This document shows positions 42,227 through 52,073 of a stretch of 64,000 bases of DNA, piece after piece. This DNA is from Candidatus Methylobacter favarea. Its GTDB lineage: Bacteria; Pseudomonadota; Gammaproteobacteria; Methylococcales; Methylomonadaceae. A model generated the notes under the pieces. It was not told the DNA's origin. It did not search any database and worked only from the letters and a program-made list of their open reading frames with translations. The first letter of the stretch is position 1. Each line of letters opens with the position of its first letter. Both the position numbers and the translations under genes were made by a program. Location of the stretch: NCBI RefSeq assembly GCF_902806695.1, contig NZ_CADCXN010000069.1:60613-124612 (forward strand), read 5' to 3'.

Positions 42227-43492
42227 CTAAAAAGTCGCTTGTAAATTTAACCCGGCTGACCGGGTTTCGTAGGATCTGAATGGGTCGTTGGAATCACGCT
42301 TTTCGTAGTTCAGGATAGTGCCGATGCTGATGTTATCTGATGGAGAATACATCAAATTAAAGCCGATATTGCCGACAGTATCTTTTTGTTGTTCAAAATC
42401 AACGACGTTAGTGCCAACGTTACCTAAATATTGTTGCTGTTGGTAAGACATAAGCCACTTCAAGGCAATATGGCGATTAGACCGCCATATGAGATTAAAG
42501 CCCACGCCCTGGATTAACAAAAAGTTGGCTGATAGATTTTGGGATTGATAAATATCGCGGATTGCGGACAACTCAAGCAGCATTTTGTCGCTGGCTTGCC
42601 AGTGCAGATTAAGTCCTCCAATTATGCCATCAAAATCGCGAATGCTGAGATGCAAATAGTGTTGGTGGATATAGCCAAAAGATCCATCGAAGTGGGTTTT
42701 GTTGGAGGCATGCCAATCCCAGTTCAGCGCATAGTTGAAGCGCATGTAGGCGTTATCCTGGGTATCGCTAGCAGTAAAATGATGTTGTGGATATTGGCCA
42801 TCGGTTAAGAGTAGCCGCAATCCCAAAATACTGCCGGTAGGGCTTAGATATTGCAGGTTGAATTCGGCGTTGTCTTCTATGTTATTGCTGAATTGTCGAC
42901 TTTTATTATTAAATTGTATCTCGTTTCTAAACAACCCCAACTTGATCTTGCCGTTGGGATGAAATAAATATCCAGCATTGGCAAAAAAGTGCTGGTTATT
43001 TTGCAGGTTGGATTCTAGGGTATTCAAATAAGCAAAACTGCCCAAGGTTTGAATGTTGGCGTAACCGATTTCTCCATTAAGATCATTTCCAGCTTGCCAG
43101 TTCCATTGAGCCTGAGTGTTCCATCCGATATAATCCAGGGTGGTGAAATTTTGAAACCAGTTCTGATTAGCATTTGCTTTGATGATGATATGCTGTCTGC
43201 TGATAGTCCAATCCATATCAAATCCGGCTGAAACCTGTTTGATGAATTCGTTTTTGTCGCTTTTTTCATCAATCAGTACCGGCTCGACATTGTTAGATAG
43301 GCGTAAAAAATTGCTATCATATAGCATGTTGAAAGCAACATAGGGTTTAAAGGTACTATCTTGCAACTGTATAGCATAGCTTTTACTTGGCATTTCTCCC
43401 CCTATCAGTAGCATAAAACATGAGAATAAGCACCGATTTATAGTGGAATTTTTTTTGTTGCCATCCGGTACATACCTCAAACATAAAAGCAC
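42227..43492 (-). CDS. epsL: Outer-membrane beta-barrel of EPS operon, EpsL-like
   Basis: A 421-residue protein with an N-terminal signal region (about residues 18-42) and then many alternating short strands with aromatic girdles (for example NFTTLDYIGWNTQAQWNW, HFFANAGYLFHPNGKIKLGL). It ends in Phe, as outer-membrane barrels do. It resembles the exopolysaccharide operon protein EpsL, which is expected to pass or anchor polymer at the outer membrane. It is the last gene of the minus-strand eps operon, after the broken epsD. Confidence 0.78.
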   Translation of the reverse strand: MLLCLRYVPDGNKKNSTINRCLFSCFMLLIGGEMPSKSYAIQLQDSTFKPYVAFNMLYDSNFLRLSNNVEPVLIDEKSDKNEFIKQVSAGFDMDWTISRQHIIIKANANQNWFQNFTTLDYIGWNTQAQWNWQAGNDLNGEIGYANIQTLGSFAYLNTLESNLQNNQHFFANAGYLFHPNGKIKLGLFRNEIQFNNKSRQFSNNIEDNAEFNLQYLSPTGSILGLRLLLTDGQYPQHHFTASDTQDNAYMRFNYALNWDWHASNKTHFDGSFGYIHQHYLHLSIRDFDGIIGGLNLHWQASDKMLLELSAIRDIYQSQNLSANFLLIQGVGFNLIWRSNRHIALKWLMSYQQQQYLGNVGTNVVDFEQQKDTVGNIGFNLMYSPSDNISIGTILNYEKRDSNDPFRSYETRSAGLNLQATF

Positions 43493-43506
43493 CGTTATCT
43501 ACACCC

Positions 43507-43897
43507 TTAGGGTATTAAGTCGTTAATGCTTTTATTAATTGCTTTGTCCTTGCCTTTATCGTCAATTTTAGCAATCAAAACCTCTTTTAGTTTAAAGGCA
43601 TTATGCTGGGCACATAGCGACTGGGGGTGCGCTTGATAATATTGCTCAATTCCTTGTGCGGAAGGTCGGCCCATGTTACGGATGACCTTGTTGAACCCAG
43701 CCTGAGCCAATATCTGCCGCTTGATATGTTTGATTGCACTCATATAATTTTTGGATCGTGAATAATTTTGTAAACCATAACTCGTTGGTTCAGCAATATT
43801 TGATAATTAAGGCGCTGACTATATGTTTTTGCCGCCACAGCTATGATACCGATAAGCCAAGCAATACAATGGCTCTGGGAGCGTTGGTCCTGTTCAT
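43507..43897 (-). pseudogene. epsD: Broken epsD (EPS-operon peptidyl-prolyl isomerase)
   Basis: On the minus strand a start MNRTNAPRAIVLLGLSVS (43897) reads into a stop; shifting frame gives a lipobox-like SCGGKN. A further frame has ALNYQILLNQRVMVYKIIHD-like helix sequence. The longest piece (43743-43507) reads IKRQILAQAGFNKVIRNMG and PSAQGIEQYYQAHPQSL, matching the SurA-like N-terminal region of EpsD. At least two frameshifts and loss of the isomerase domain make it inactive. It sits where epsD belongs, between epsF-G and epsL. Confidence 0.75.
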
Positions 43898-43918
43898 AAC
43901 AATGTTTTATCCTTATTT

Positions 43919-46198
43919 TTAAGGTGTTAAATCTGTCAATACAGCGCCGAGGCATTGACTTTCCGTGTTTTGCAAAGCTTCTTTTAAATGTTGTAAATCA
44001 TTTAGCCGGGTTTTATTTTGCCGTGCCAATAAAAGGACGCCGCCACACAAAGAGGCAATAATCTGCACATCTATCGCCTGCTCTGCTGATGGTGTGTCGA
44101 TCAGGATTACGTCAAATTGTGTTTGCAATTGTTGCAGACAGTTTTTTAAGCCTCGACTGATCAATTCGGCGGGATTGGGGGGTATTGTGCCTGCTGGCAA
44201 TATTGATAAGTCCCGAAACGCCGGAATTCGTGTAATAACCTTTAGATCAGTGCGCTCTGCTAATACGTCGGCCAGGCCGTAGTCATCTTGTAACTTGAAT
44301 AATTCATGCTGTCGCGGATGGCGTAGATCCGCATCGATTAATAAGGTACGTTCGCCAAGCTGAGAAAAAACTATCGCCAGATTGGCCGTCATGTAGCTAC
44401 GTCCTTCACCGCAACTGCTGACTACAGCCAAAGTTTTATGAACATCAATAAACCAGCCTAGTATCAATTGCCCCCTCACAGCTCGCAGTGCTTCCACTTG
44501 AGCACTAAAAGGTTGATAAGCTGCAATCAGTTCCCGGCTGAAACTCTCTTCGCCTGATGTCAGGAATGGAAAATCAAATTGTCGCGATAAGGCTTTTTGT
44601 ATATCGTCATCGTTGATTAATCCGAGCGCCTTCGCTGCCTCGCCAAAGCGCAGGCCTTTTTGTTTTTTCAAGACGAGAATACGTTCAATATCGCTGGCAC
44701 TGATTTTTCCTTCATTCAGTAATAGCGCGCCAATAGTAGCAGATTTAGCTGTTTTAATTATTTCGCGGGCTTGATTGTTAGAGTCACCGCTGGTGTTGTC
44801 ACGATTAAACAGTTGGGGTATTTGCTTTGACTTGGAGGCCGAGGAAGAAACGACGGCCAAAACAGGAACGGCTAACCTTTCCGAAATATCAAAAGCAGAT
44901 CGCACTCGACGATCCATAACTTCTGCCCATAACGCCAAGCATACCCCTAACATGCTGCCAAGAAAAATCGACAGCACTATGTTTAATAGCACTTTGGGCT
45001 TGGCGGATTTTGCCGGGGGAAGGGCAGAATTAAGTATGGAAATATTGGTTTGGTTCATTTCGCTTTCCATACGGGTTTGTATCGCACGCTGCATGGCGCT
45101 ATCGTATGCTCGCTGGGCGTTTTCCACCTCACGATTAAACACAGCTATTTCATTACGCTGCTTTTTCAGCTCCAGCACTTTGGCTTTCTGTTCAGCCAGT
45201 GCATCGGCCAATAATTTGTTACGTTGGGAGGAGGAGCTAAGCCCACTTGCGATACTGCTTAAAATCATTTTTATTTCGGACTGAATTTTCTGTTGCAGGC
45301 TGTCAACTTCGGCTTTTGCTTGCTTATATTGTGGATGATTTATAGCAACCCCTTTGGACAATTCGGCAAACCTAGCTTCTGCTCGCGCTAATTCCGTCTT
45401 GAGCGATTGAATCAATGAGCTGTTCAATACTTCCTGCAACGACTTGGATGAACCGCCTGCTGCGAAGTTGGTCGTCAGTAAATCTTTTCTGGATTGTAAT
45501 TCGCTGGTGTTTACCTGGCTTTCTACCAATTGTCTTGATAGTTCAGCCAGACGGGAATTCTCTAGGTCAAGACGATCATCGGTCGCAACGATGCCGTGTA
45601 GTTGTTGATAATTAGACAGTATAGACTGCGCACGCTCCAGGCGCCCTCGCAATGAAGCCATCTGCGAGTCGAACCAGTCTGCATTCAATTTGGCCGGTTG
45701 GGCATGCAATTCGATGCTGGTTTGTATGTAGGCATCAGAAAAGGCATTTGCAGCAATCGCGGCAAATTCGGGGTCGGTTGAGGTAAAGTCAACTTGAATC
45801 AGGCTACTCTCGCGTGAAGGTCTGATTTCCAGGCTTTTTTTCAGCAATAAATCGGCAGCCCAGTCCCTGATGTCAGCGCTGCTCTCGGCTTCTGCAAAGT
45901 CTTTCTGCATTTGCGGGTTCTCGCTGAGTTTCAATTTTTCCACCACTTTGCGAGCTACATTATGACTGGTAATCACATCAACCTGCGTCGCCATATATCC
46001 CGGCTGCTGTTGTAGCGGCAAGCTTAGTCCCGTCATCGGATCAATACTGCGTTGATCAACTACTATTGAAGTTGTGGCGACGTATTGCCTGGGTAACAAG
46101 AGATTCACCGCAAGGGTAATGATTGACGTCATCATCAATACCGACAGAGCAATAGATTTGCGCGCCCAGAGAATGTTAATAAATTGATGAAAATTCAT
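43919..46198 (-). CDS. Fused chain-length determinant and EpsG-type ATPase
   Basis: A 759-residue inner-membrane protein. Residues 1-~430 are a Wzz/EpsF-like chain-length regulator: helices at about 15-35 and 405-425 around a long coiled coil. Residues ~480-560 resemble the small MshEN-like domain of EpsG (GALLLNEGKISASDIERIL). Residues ~580-759 are a MinD/BY-kinase-like ATPase: GEGRSYMTANLA (the Walker A Lys position is Arg), LLIDADLRHPRQHELF and VILIDTPSAE. No C-terminal Tyr cluster is seen. EpsF and EpsG are usually separate genes. GGAG precedes the ATG. Confidence 0.88.
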   Translation of the reverse strand: MNFHQFINILWARKSIALSVLMMTSIITLAVNLLLPRQYVATTSIVVDQRSIDPMTGLSLPLQQQPGYMATQVDVITSHNVARKVVEKLKLSENPQMQKDFAEAESSADIRDWAADLLLKKSLEIRPSRESSLIQVDFTSTDPEFAAIAANAFSDAYIQTSIELHAQPAKLNADWFDSQMASLRGRLERAQSILSNYQQLHGIVATDDRLDLENSRLAELSRQLVESQVNTSELQSRKDLLTTNFAAGGSSKSLQEVLNSSLIQSLKTELARAEARFAELSKGVAINHPQYKQAKAEVDSLQQKIQSEIKMILSSIASGLSSSSQRNKLLADALAEQKAKVLELKKQRNEIAVFNREVENAQRAYDSAMQRAIQTRMESEMNQTNISILNSALPPAKSAKPKVLLNIVLSIFLGSMLGVCLALWAEVMDRRVRSAFDISERLAVPVLAVVSSSASKSKQIPQLFNRDNTSGDSNNQAREIIKTAKSATIGALLLNEGKISASDIERILVLKKQKGLRFGEAAKALGLINDDDIQKALSRQFDFPFLTSGEESFSRELIAAYQPFSAQVEALRAVRGQLILGWFIDVHKTLAVVSSCGEGRSYMTANLAIVFSQLGERTLLIDADLRHPRQHELFKLQDDYGLADVLAERTDLKVITRIPAFRDLSILPAGTIPPNPAELISRGLKNCLQQLQTQFDVILIDTPSAEQAIDVQIIASLCGGVLLLARQNKTRLNDLQHLKEALQNTESQCLGAVLTDLTP

Positions 46199-46276
46199 GC
46201 AGCTCCGTTGTTTTATTGCCTCGACCTGAGCAACTGATATAAAGTAATATAAATAGGCAGTAGGATTTGATACATG

Positions 46277-47089
46277 TTAAAACCAACGTTTGTCGACATA
46301 AATCACGTCATCTTTTAATACAGCATCGCTTAAATCCACATCAATTTCCTGCAAAGCCCCGCTTTCGTTCTTGCGTTTAATAACCATGCCGTTTTCAGTA
46401 CCGCTCAAGGTCAGACCACCAGCGATTGGCAAAGCTTTCACTACCGTAATATCAGGCTCTAAACGATAACCTCCCGGATGCTGCACTTCGCCGTATATAT
46501 AAAACATCGGCGCTTTAGGCAGGTACACCACATCCCCTTGCTGTATCTTAAATGGCGGGATACTTTCGGCATCTTCAAGATAAACGCGCAAATTCAATTC
46601 GTACTTTTGCAGTTTGCCGCCGACACTGCGGGTTATTATTGCCTTGCTGTCTCCCATATCATTAATGCCTCCGGCCATGGCGATTAAATCAACTACTGAA
46701 CTATCAGAGTTCAGGGTATAACGCCCTGGTTTATTGATATAGCCCAGCACTGAAATCTGTTGACTGATATGCTCCAATACGGTGACACTTACTTGGGCAT
46801 CCTGAATAAAACCCTTATCAATCAGACTCCCTGCAATGGCTTTTTCCAGCTCTCTGCTTGTTTTGCCGCTCGCCTCTACTTCACCGATTAACGGAAAGGT
46901 AATTCGCCCATCGGTCGAAACGCTGGTTTCAGTTTTTAAATCTTCATATCCATATACAGAGATGCGTATAACATCGTCCGGCCCAATGTTATTGGCTGCC
47001 GTGCTTGGCTGAATAGACGCCAGTAACAATAAAGCCAGCCACAACGAATAGTATTTTTCATATCCATGCAATCTTGTGGTAACGCGCAT
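46277..47089 (-). CDS. epsE: Polysaccharide export protein, Wza/EpsE-like
   Basis: A secreted 270-residue protein of the polysaccharide biosynthesis/export family. After a signal peptide (to about residue 31, PSTAANN) comes the export domain (GPDDVIRISVYGYEDLKTETSVS) and two SLBB domains (about 110-190 and 200-265; ISVLGYINKPGRYTL, FYIYGEVQHPGGYRL). The signal ends without a clear lipobox Cys, unlike Wza. The start at 47089 follows AAGGATAAAA. It is the first gene of the minus-strand eps operon, 78 bases before epsF-G. Confidence 0.92.
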   Translation of the reverse strand: MRVTTRLHGYEKYYSLWLALLLLASIQPSTAANNIGPDDVIRISVYGYEDLKTETSVSTDGRITFPLIGEVEASGKTSRELEKAIAGSLIDKGFIQDAQVSVTVLEHISQQISVLGYINKPGRYTLNSDSSVVDLIAMAGGINDMGDSKAIITRSVGGKLQKYELNLRVYLEDAESIPPFKIQQGDVVYLPKAPMFYIYGEVQHPGGYRLEPDITVVKALPIAGGLTLSGTENGMVIKRKNESGALQEIDVDLSDAVLKDDVIYVDKRWF

Positions 47090-48510
47090 TTTTATCCTTG
47101 ACAATTACTGCTGATTTTCATGTGATCAATAAAGGTTCTTTCGCGCTTTTTCATAAAGTGCTTAACTCCAGGGCGCTGCTGGTCTGCTAAAGCCAACTGC
47201 ATAAGACGGTATATCTTCATCAGTCCGTTGTTCTTTCAAATCAAGTTAAGATTCTCCCTAACGGCCTGGGCGAAGGGACGGTGTCAAATGCCCTTATAGA
47301 AGGGTGATTTTCGTGAGAAATCCATGATTCTGTTCAATCCGGGTATTAGTTTTTAAGGTGAATACGTCACCCCAACAACCCCACCTATGCAAGCAATTAA
47401 TGATCTCCAGATTGCGATAAGTGGGAAGGCTTTGATTTCTCACTACTGCCGCAGACCCTGAGTGTCCTGGACTTGCATGAATGCCATTGTTTGGCCTCTG
47501 AGCCCCTTGGAATATATCCTCCGACTTTTTATTCACTCGCATATGTTACTGGTGACTGCAACTGACCACTTTGCGATAGCCTCTCTATCCAAGATCTAGA
47601 GTAATTATTCTATTTTTTTGTAACAATAAATTGTTTCACTGACTGACCTGGTGCTATTTCCGTAATGTGTGGCGATCTATAAAAATAAATATCCTCACGG
47701 CGTTAAAAATTCACTGCGCAGACTATTACTGCACAGACTATTACTGCACAGACTATTACTGCACAGACTATTGATTAGATTTTCCTGAGTCTACAGGAAA
47801 CGATGATCAGGAGTTACGGCGCAGGCCATTACACTCCATAACCAGCAATTGGACTCGATTACTGGAGCGACAATGTCCATAAGCTGTTCAATTGCTGTCC
47901 AGTAGTTCATATACGCTCCCGTTTCAGATTGTAGATTTTTCTAAAACCAGAGTTAATTTTTCAACATGTGTTCACTGAAGAATAAACTGGCATATTTATA
48001 GTCAAGCAATTTTTACGCCGATATTTTAATAGCGGTTTTACGCATTCGGTGCCCTTCTCCAGAACCAATATAGTAGTTATGCGCACCAAATTTATACAGA
48101 GGCGCACCAGATAATAGCCTTTTGAGGAGGCGACTTATAGCAGAATATACATAAAATTCAAGTTTTCCAGGCTAAAAAAATTTTGGTATAAAATGTGCTT
48201 ATAGCTTTTCACTACAAATTGAAATTAAACCGCTAATGTTCGCCATCTATTACAAAATCAGTTATTGCCTAGAGCGAAAAAGCGGAGTTAAAAAAGCAGG
48301 AGGTTTTCTACGGGCTAGCCACTGTCAGCCGTCTCTTCATCCCGAATATTAAAAAGGAACAAAAACAAAACCCGCCTAGAAAGATTCTCAAAGGGTCGGA
48401 GGAAGTTAAATCATATTAACCTATCTGTTTATTTTTCAGAGTAGTAATCAGATAAGGCTTTGGGTATTTATAACCTTAAATTGTTATTGATCTACTATTG
48501 GAGACTTCTA
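47090..48510. other. 1.4-kb divergent region between epsE and the initiating transferase
   Basis: The region should hold the promoters of both eps transcription units. The only clear structure is a 15-bp tandem repeat (47716-47775). Several short frames exist on both strands but none is convincing. No ops/JUMPstart element was found. Confidence 0.55.
47716..47775. repeat. Four tandem copies of a 15-bp repeat
   Basis: The unit gcacagactattact is repeated four times head to tail at exact 15-base spacing. The first copy has gcg for gca, and the last copy changes at its final bases. It lies in the divergent promoter region of the eps genes. The periodicity (15 bp, one and a half helical turns) and the position could reflect a regulator-binding array or simple slippage. 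Confidence 0.9.
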
Positions 48511-49974
48511 ATGAACGCTATGAACAGTTCGTTTGCAGGATGTAAGATTATTAGATCCAACCGTCCTAGCTTTACTCTAGCTCCTGGGATTATTGCTGGT
48601 TTAGTAGCATTCTCAGACACAATGCTTTTGTTATATACCGGTTACTTCATTTTAGTAAGTACTCCTCTTGCAACGATTGAGCCTCTTTCAATGGATCTTC
48701 CAGCCATCGTGCCTTACTCACTGTTTTCAATTGCATTATTTTATTTTGGTAATTTATACAAGGTTGAATCGATAATTGAGCGACGAAAATCCTTCTCAAA
48801 GATATTTCTATTTTGCATATTTACACTTATGGTCATTTTGGTTTTGGCCTTTGTATTAAAAATTTCAAGTTCCTTTTCGCCCGCTTGGGCATTTTACTGG
48901 TTTATCTCATCATTGAGTGGGATATATCTGGTTCGATTGCTGGCACGTCAGTGTTTATTGACATGGGTGCAAAGAGGGCAGCTTACACGGAATATTGCTA
49001 TTGTAGGAGCTAGTACCCAAGGTGCTCTGATGATTGAACAAGTCAGGAAACAGCAACACCCCTGGGTACAAATCGTTGGGGTATTTGATGATAGGTCTGA
49101 CAGAATCTCCGAGGCTATAGACCAAAAGCATAGGTTAGGCAGTGTAGATAGCCTTATATTAATGGCGAGGGTAGGACGCATAGACGAAATTCTTGTAGCT
49201 TTGCCTTGGGGAGCTGAAGAGAGAATATTATCAATATTACATAAGCTTCAAGTTCTTCCTGTAAATATTCGGTTATGCCCGGAAAGCATTTGTTATATGC
49301 GCCCTAAAATGGGCTATAGCTATTGCAATGGAATTGCCACTTTAAATATCTTAGATAAACCGCTATCAGGGTGGAATCTTGTATTAAAAACCATTGAAGA
49401 TAAGATATTCGCCCTTTTTGTCCTTATTCTTATTGCTCCTCTATTAATGATAATTGCAGTTCTCATCAAGCTGGACAGCCCTGGACCTGTACTTTTCCGC
49501 CAAAAGCGATATGGATTTAACAATCAACTGATTAATATGTACAAATTTCGGTCTATGTATATCAATCAACAGGATGACAATGCCAGGCAGTTAACTACTA
49601 GAGATGATCCGCGAGTCACGAAATTAGGACATTTTTTACGAAGAACCAGTCTGGATGAGCTTCCACAATTTCTTAATGTATTGACAGGTGAAATGTCCAT
49701 TGTTGGCCCAAGACCACATGCAATGGAAGCGAAGGCAGCTGGCTTGATGTATGAGGACGTAGTGTATCAGTATGCGGCACGGCACAAGGTAAAACCTGGG
49801 ATCACAGGCTGGGCTCAAATAAATGGTTGGCGAGGGGATACTGATACCGAAGAAAAAATCCAAAAACGCGTCGACTACGATATTGATTATATCAATAATT
49901 GGTCAATCACCCTCGATTTAAAGATTATTTTAAAAACAATCTTTGTCGTAATCATAGGACAAAATGCCTATTAA
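48511..49974 (+). CDS. Undecaprenyl-phosphate glucose phosphotransferase
   Basis: The initiating enzyme of EPS repeat-unit assembly (WbaP/WcaJ/EpsB-like). The 487-residue protein has four N-terminal helices (about residues 20-150), a Rossmann-like CoA-binding-type domain ([18 protein letters not shown]), one more helix (about 300-325) and the bacterial sugar transferase domain ([60 protein letters not shown]). The start at 48511 follows GGAGACTTCT; the longer frame has no such site. Sugar specificity cannot be read from sequence. Confidence 0.93.
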   Translation: MNAMNSSFAGCKIIRSNRPSFTLAPGIIAGLVAFSDTMLLLYTGYFILVSTPLATIEPLSMDLPAIVPYSLFSIALFYFGNLYKVESIIERRKSFSKIFLFCIFTLMVILVLAFVLKISSSFSPAWAFYWFISSLSGIYLVRLLARQCLLTWVQRGQLTRNIAIVGASTQGALMIEQVRKQQHPWVQIVGVFDDRSDRISEAIDQKHRLGSVDSLILMARVGRIDEILVALPWGAEERILSILHKLQVLPVNIRLCPESICYMRPKMGYSYCNGIATLNILDKPLSGWNLVLKTIEDKIFALFVLILIAPLLMIIAVLIKLDSPGPVLFRQKRYGFNNQLINMYKFRSMYINQQDDNARQLTTRDDPRVTKLGHFLRRTSLDELPQFLNVLTGEMSIVGPRPHAMEAKAAGLMYEDVVYQYAARHKVKPGITGWAQINGWRGDTDTEEKIQKRVDYDIDYINNWSITLDLKIILKTIFVVIIGQNAY

Positions 49975-50246
49975 CACCTGAGAGTATCTGGCGCCTGGTT
50001 CAGGATTACTCCTGTTTGGTTAATTAATGCAAATTATTAACTTTATGAGTAAGCGTTATAAATAAGCGGTTTATCTGTGCAAGTAATTGAATAGTAAAAG
50101 GAAAAGTAGCGGGTTACGGTGGCTACCTCACCTTCAGCCGTATTGATAACATCACTGGGTAGTACTAAAAAGGTCGTTTTCTTAAGTTTTACATTGATTG
50201 TTTGAGCCTACAACCCTGATCGCGGTTTCATCCTGGAGATTAATAA

Positions 50247-50474
50247 ATGAAATCCTATGCGTTTTGTACATTGCGGCTTCTTGATCAGAAGCACGCAAAG
50301 AACGTCCGTTTTCTCGATTATCGTTGCGATGCTGGCGAAATTGTCAGTGAGCTGCGACAGGGAGGACGGGGAGATATTAATGCTGCTCTGGAAAATAAGA
50401 TTATTCGCCAGGAATTGCCTCTACATTTCCGACAACATCATTATAAACAGGTAAGAAAGCGTTATTGCATTTAA
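50247..50474 (+). CDS. Small hypothetical protein
   Basis: A 75-residue frame with a plausible ribosome site (CTGGAGATTAATAA before ATG). It is rich in Arg, His and Leu with no signal or membrane segment. I do not recognise it. It lies 92 bases before the HAF-repeat gene in the same direction. It may be a genuine small gene or a chance frame. Confidence 0.35.
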   Translation: MKSYAFCTLRLLDQKHAKNVRFLDYRCDAGEIVSELRQGGRGDINAALENKIIRQELPLHFRQHHYKQVRKRYCI

Positions 50475-50566
50475 TAGTGCTTCATTATCAATAAGCAGTT
50501 AATGGAGCGCATCAAGAATCTCGTTAGTGCGCTCGCCTGATATTAGCCGGTTTTAAACCTTGAGGC

Positions 50567-52063
50567 ATGATTATGAATATATTTTCAGATAAGGAAGCTT
50601 GGCATGGAGAACATTGTAGAATCCCCTTCCTGCAATGGTTTCTGAACGGTAGTCGTCCTAGAACCTACTATGGATCAGCATATAGTCTAGATCTAAAATG
50701 TCATACAGGAAACACAAGCATAATACATAGGAGCCAGAACATTTACGAATGGCTTTACTACAGAACGCGACAAGATATACATTCCCCTGACGTTATACAT
50801 ATCCAAGGTCGCCGATACATTAAAACATATCAGCGGCCATTAAGATTTGGTAGGCAAAAAATAGTTACTGATTGGCGACTGGCAACGCTGTCAAATGCTC
50901 GCATCAACTCGAGCGGTAAAAAAAGCGATGCTTCGCTCTGTTCTTTGCCAACTGTTATGCAAAACATTGGCCAGCGTGCATCGCCACTGCTGAAGCTCCT
51001 TGGCTTGTCGTGGCTAACCCCTTTTTTAGCAGCTCTTATGCTATTCGCTGGGCTCGTGCTGGCTTCTATACCAACCCATGCCGACTATGTGGCCACTGAA
51101 TTGTCTTCACTGCCAGAAGAATCCGTTTCTGTTGTGAGGAAAATGAATGATAACGGCGAAGTTGTGGGAGGCGCGCGGGTCAGCGGCCGCCAACGAGGAA
51201 TATTAGCGAAAGACCGCGGCCGGCAGAACATTGATGGTTTGCCAAATAGTGATTATAGCGTCGCGTTCGGTATCAACGGTAACGGCGAAGTAGTGGGCGC
51301 CTCGAATATTCACACGGGAATGCGAGCCTTCCGCTCGCGGCGGACAGCCGGGATCGTTAACCTTGGCACGTTGCCAGGTGACAGCAGCAGCGCAGCTATG
51401 GCCATTAATCAACAAGGAGAAGCGGTCGGTTATTCAAGTGGAAAAGCCGGTGTTCGAGCGGTTATCTGGAACCGCGCAGGTTCAATCAAGGCGCTGCCAA
51501 ATCTTCCCATTAGCATCTCGAGCCGAGGTTTTGCGCTCAACGATCGGGGAGATGTCATCGGTGTATCCGAGATCCCGCCTGGTCCCCGTGCAGTGCTCTG
51601 GGAGAGCGGAGGAGATGTACTGGATCTTGGAGCCCTCCCGGGCGACCGAGCGAGCGAAGCGCTGGATATAAATGGCAAAGGCGAGATAGTCGGTTCTTCC
51701 GGGAACCCTAATGAACAGACCCGGGCCGTTATCTGGTCCCCGCGCGGGGACACAATTCTGGAGCTTGGCACTCTTCAGGGCGGGACTTCGAGCAGGGCGC
51801 TCAGTATCAACAATAATAGCGCGGTGGTCGGGACGTCGCACAGCAGCGCCGGGTATCACGCTTTTCTGTGGACGCTCATAAAGGGTATGCAGGATCTGAA
51901 TGACCTGCTCACGTTGCGATCCGGCTTTGTGCTTACCCAAGCAGTCTCGATAAATGCCAAGGGCGAGATACTCGCAATCGGCATGGACGAAGTTGCTGAG
52001 GGAGAAAAGCACGAACACGATCTTCAAACCAGGATTTTCCGCCTTGTGCCAGCCACTCAGTGA
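50567..52063 (+). CDS. HAF-repeat extracellular protein
   Basis: A 498-residue frame. From about residue 190 it is made of HAF-type repeats (for example VNLGTLPGDSSSAAMAINQQ, GEAVGYSS, LDLGALPGDRASEALDINGK, GEIVGSS), about six copies, expected to form a beta-propeller outside the cell. Residues 131-173 look like a complete signal peptide (MQNIGQRASPLLKLLGLSWL ... IPTHADY). The true start may therefore be 50957, leaving residues 1-130 as an unrelated upstream extension; the longer start has the better ribosome site. GC-rich codon use differs from neighbouring genes. It is followed 10 bases later by the oxidase gene. Confidence 0.8.
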   Translation: MIMNIFSDKEAWHGEHCRIPFLQWFLNGSRPRTYYGSAYSLDLKCHTGNTSIIHRSQNIYEWLYYRTRQDIHSPDVIHIQGRRYIKTYQRPLRFGRQKIVTDWRLATLSNARINSSGKKSDASLCSLPTVMQNIGQRASPLLKLLGLSWLTPFLAALMLFAGLVLASIPTHADYVATELSSLPEESVSVVRKMNDNGEVVGGARVSGRQRGILAKDRGRQNIDGLPNSDYSVAFGINGNGEVVGASNIHTGMRAFRSRRTAGIVNLGTLPGDSSSAAMAINQQGEAVGYSSGKAGVRAVIWNRAGSIKALPNLPISISSRGFALNDRGDVIGVSEIPPGPRAVLWESGGDVLDLGALPGDRASEALDINGKGEIVGSSGNPNEQTRAVIWSPRGDTILELGTLQGGTSSRALSINNNSAVVGTSHSSAGYHAFLWTLIKGMQDLNDLLTLRSGFVLTQAVSINAKGEILAIGMDEVAEGEKHEHDLQTRIFRLVPATQ

Positions 52064-52073
52064 GCCCATATCC

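Noticed and set aside
47294..47542. 82-residue minus-strand frame upstream of epsE
   Set aside because: Its composition is not protein-like and it has no convincing ribosome site or family resemblance.
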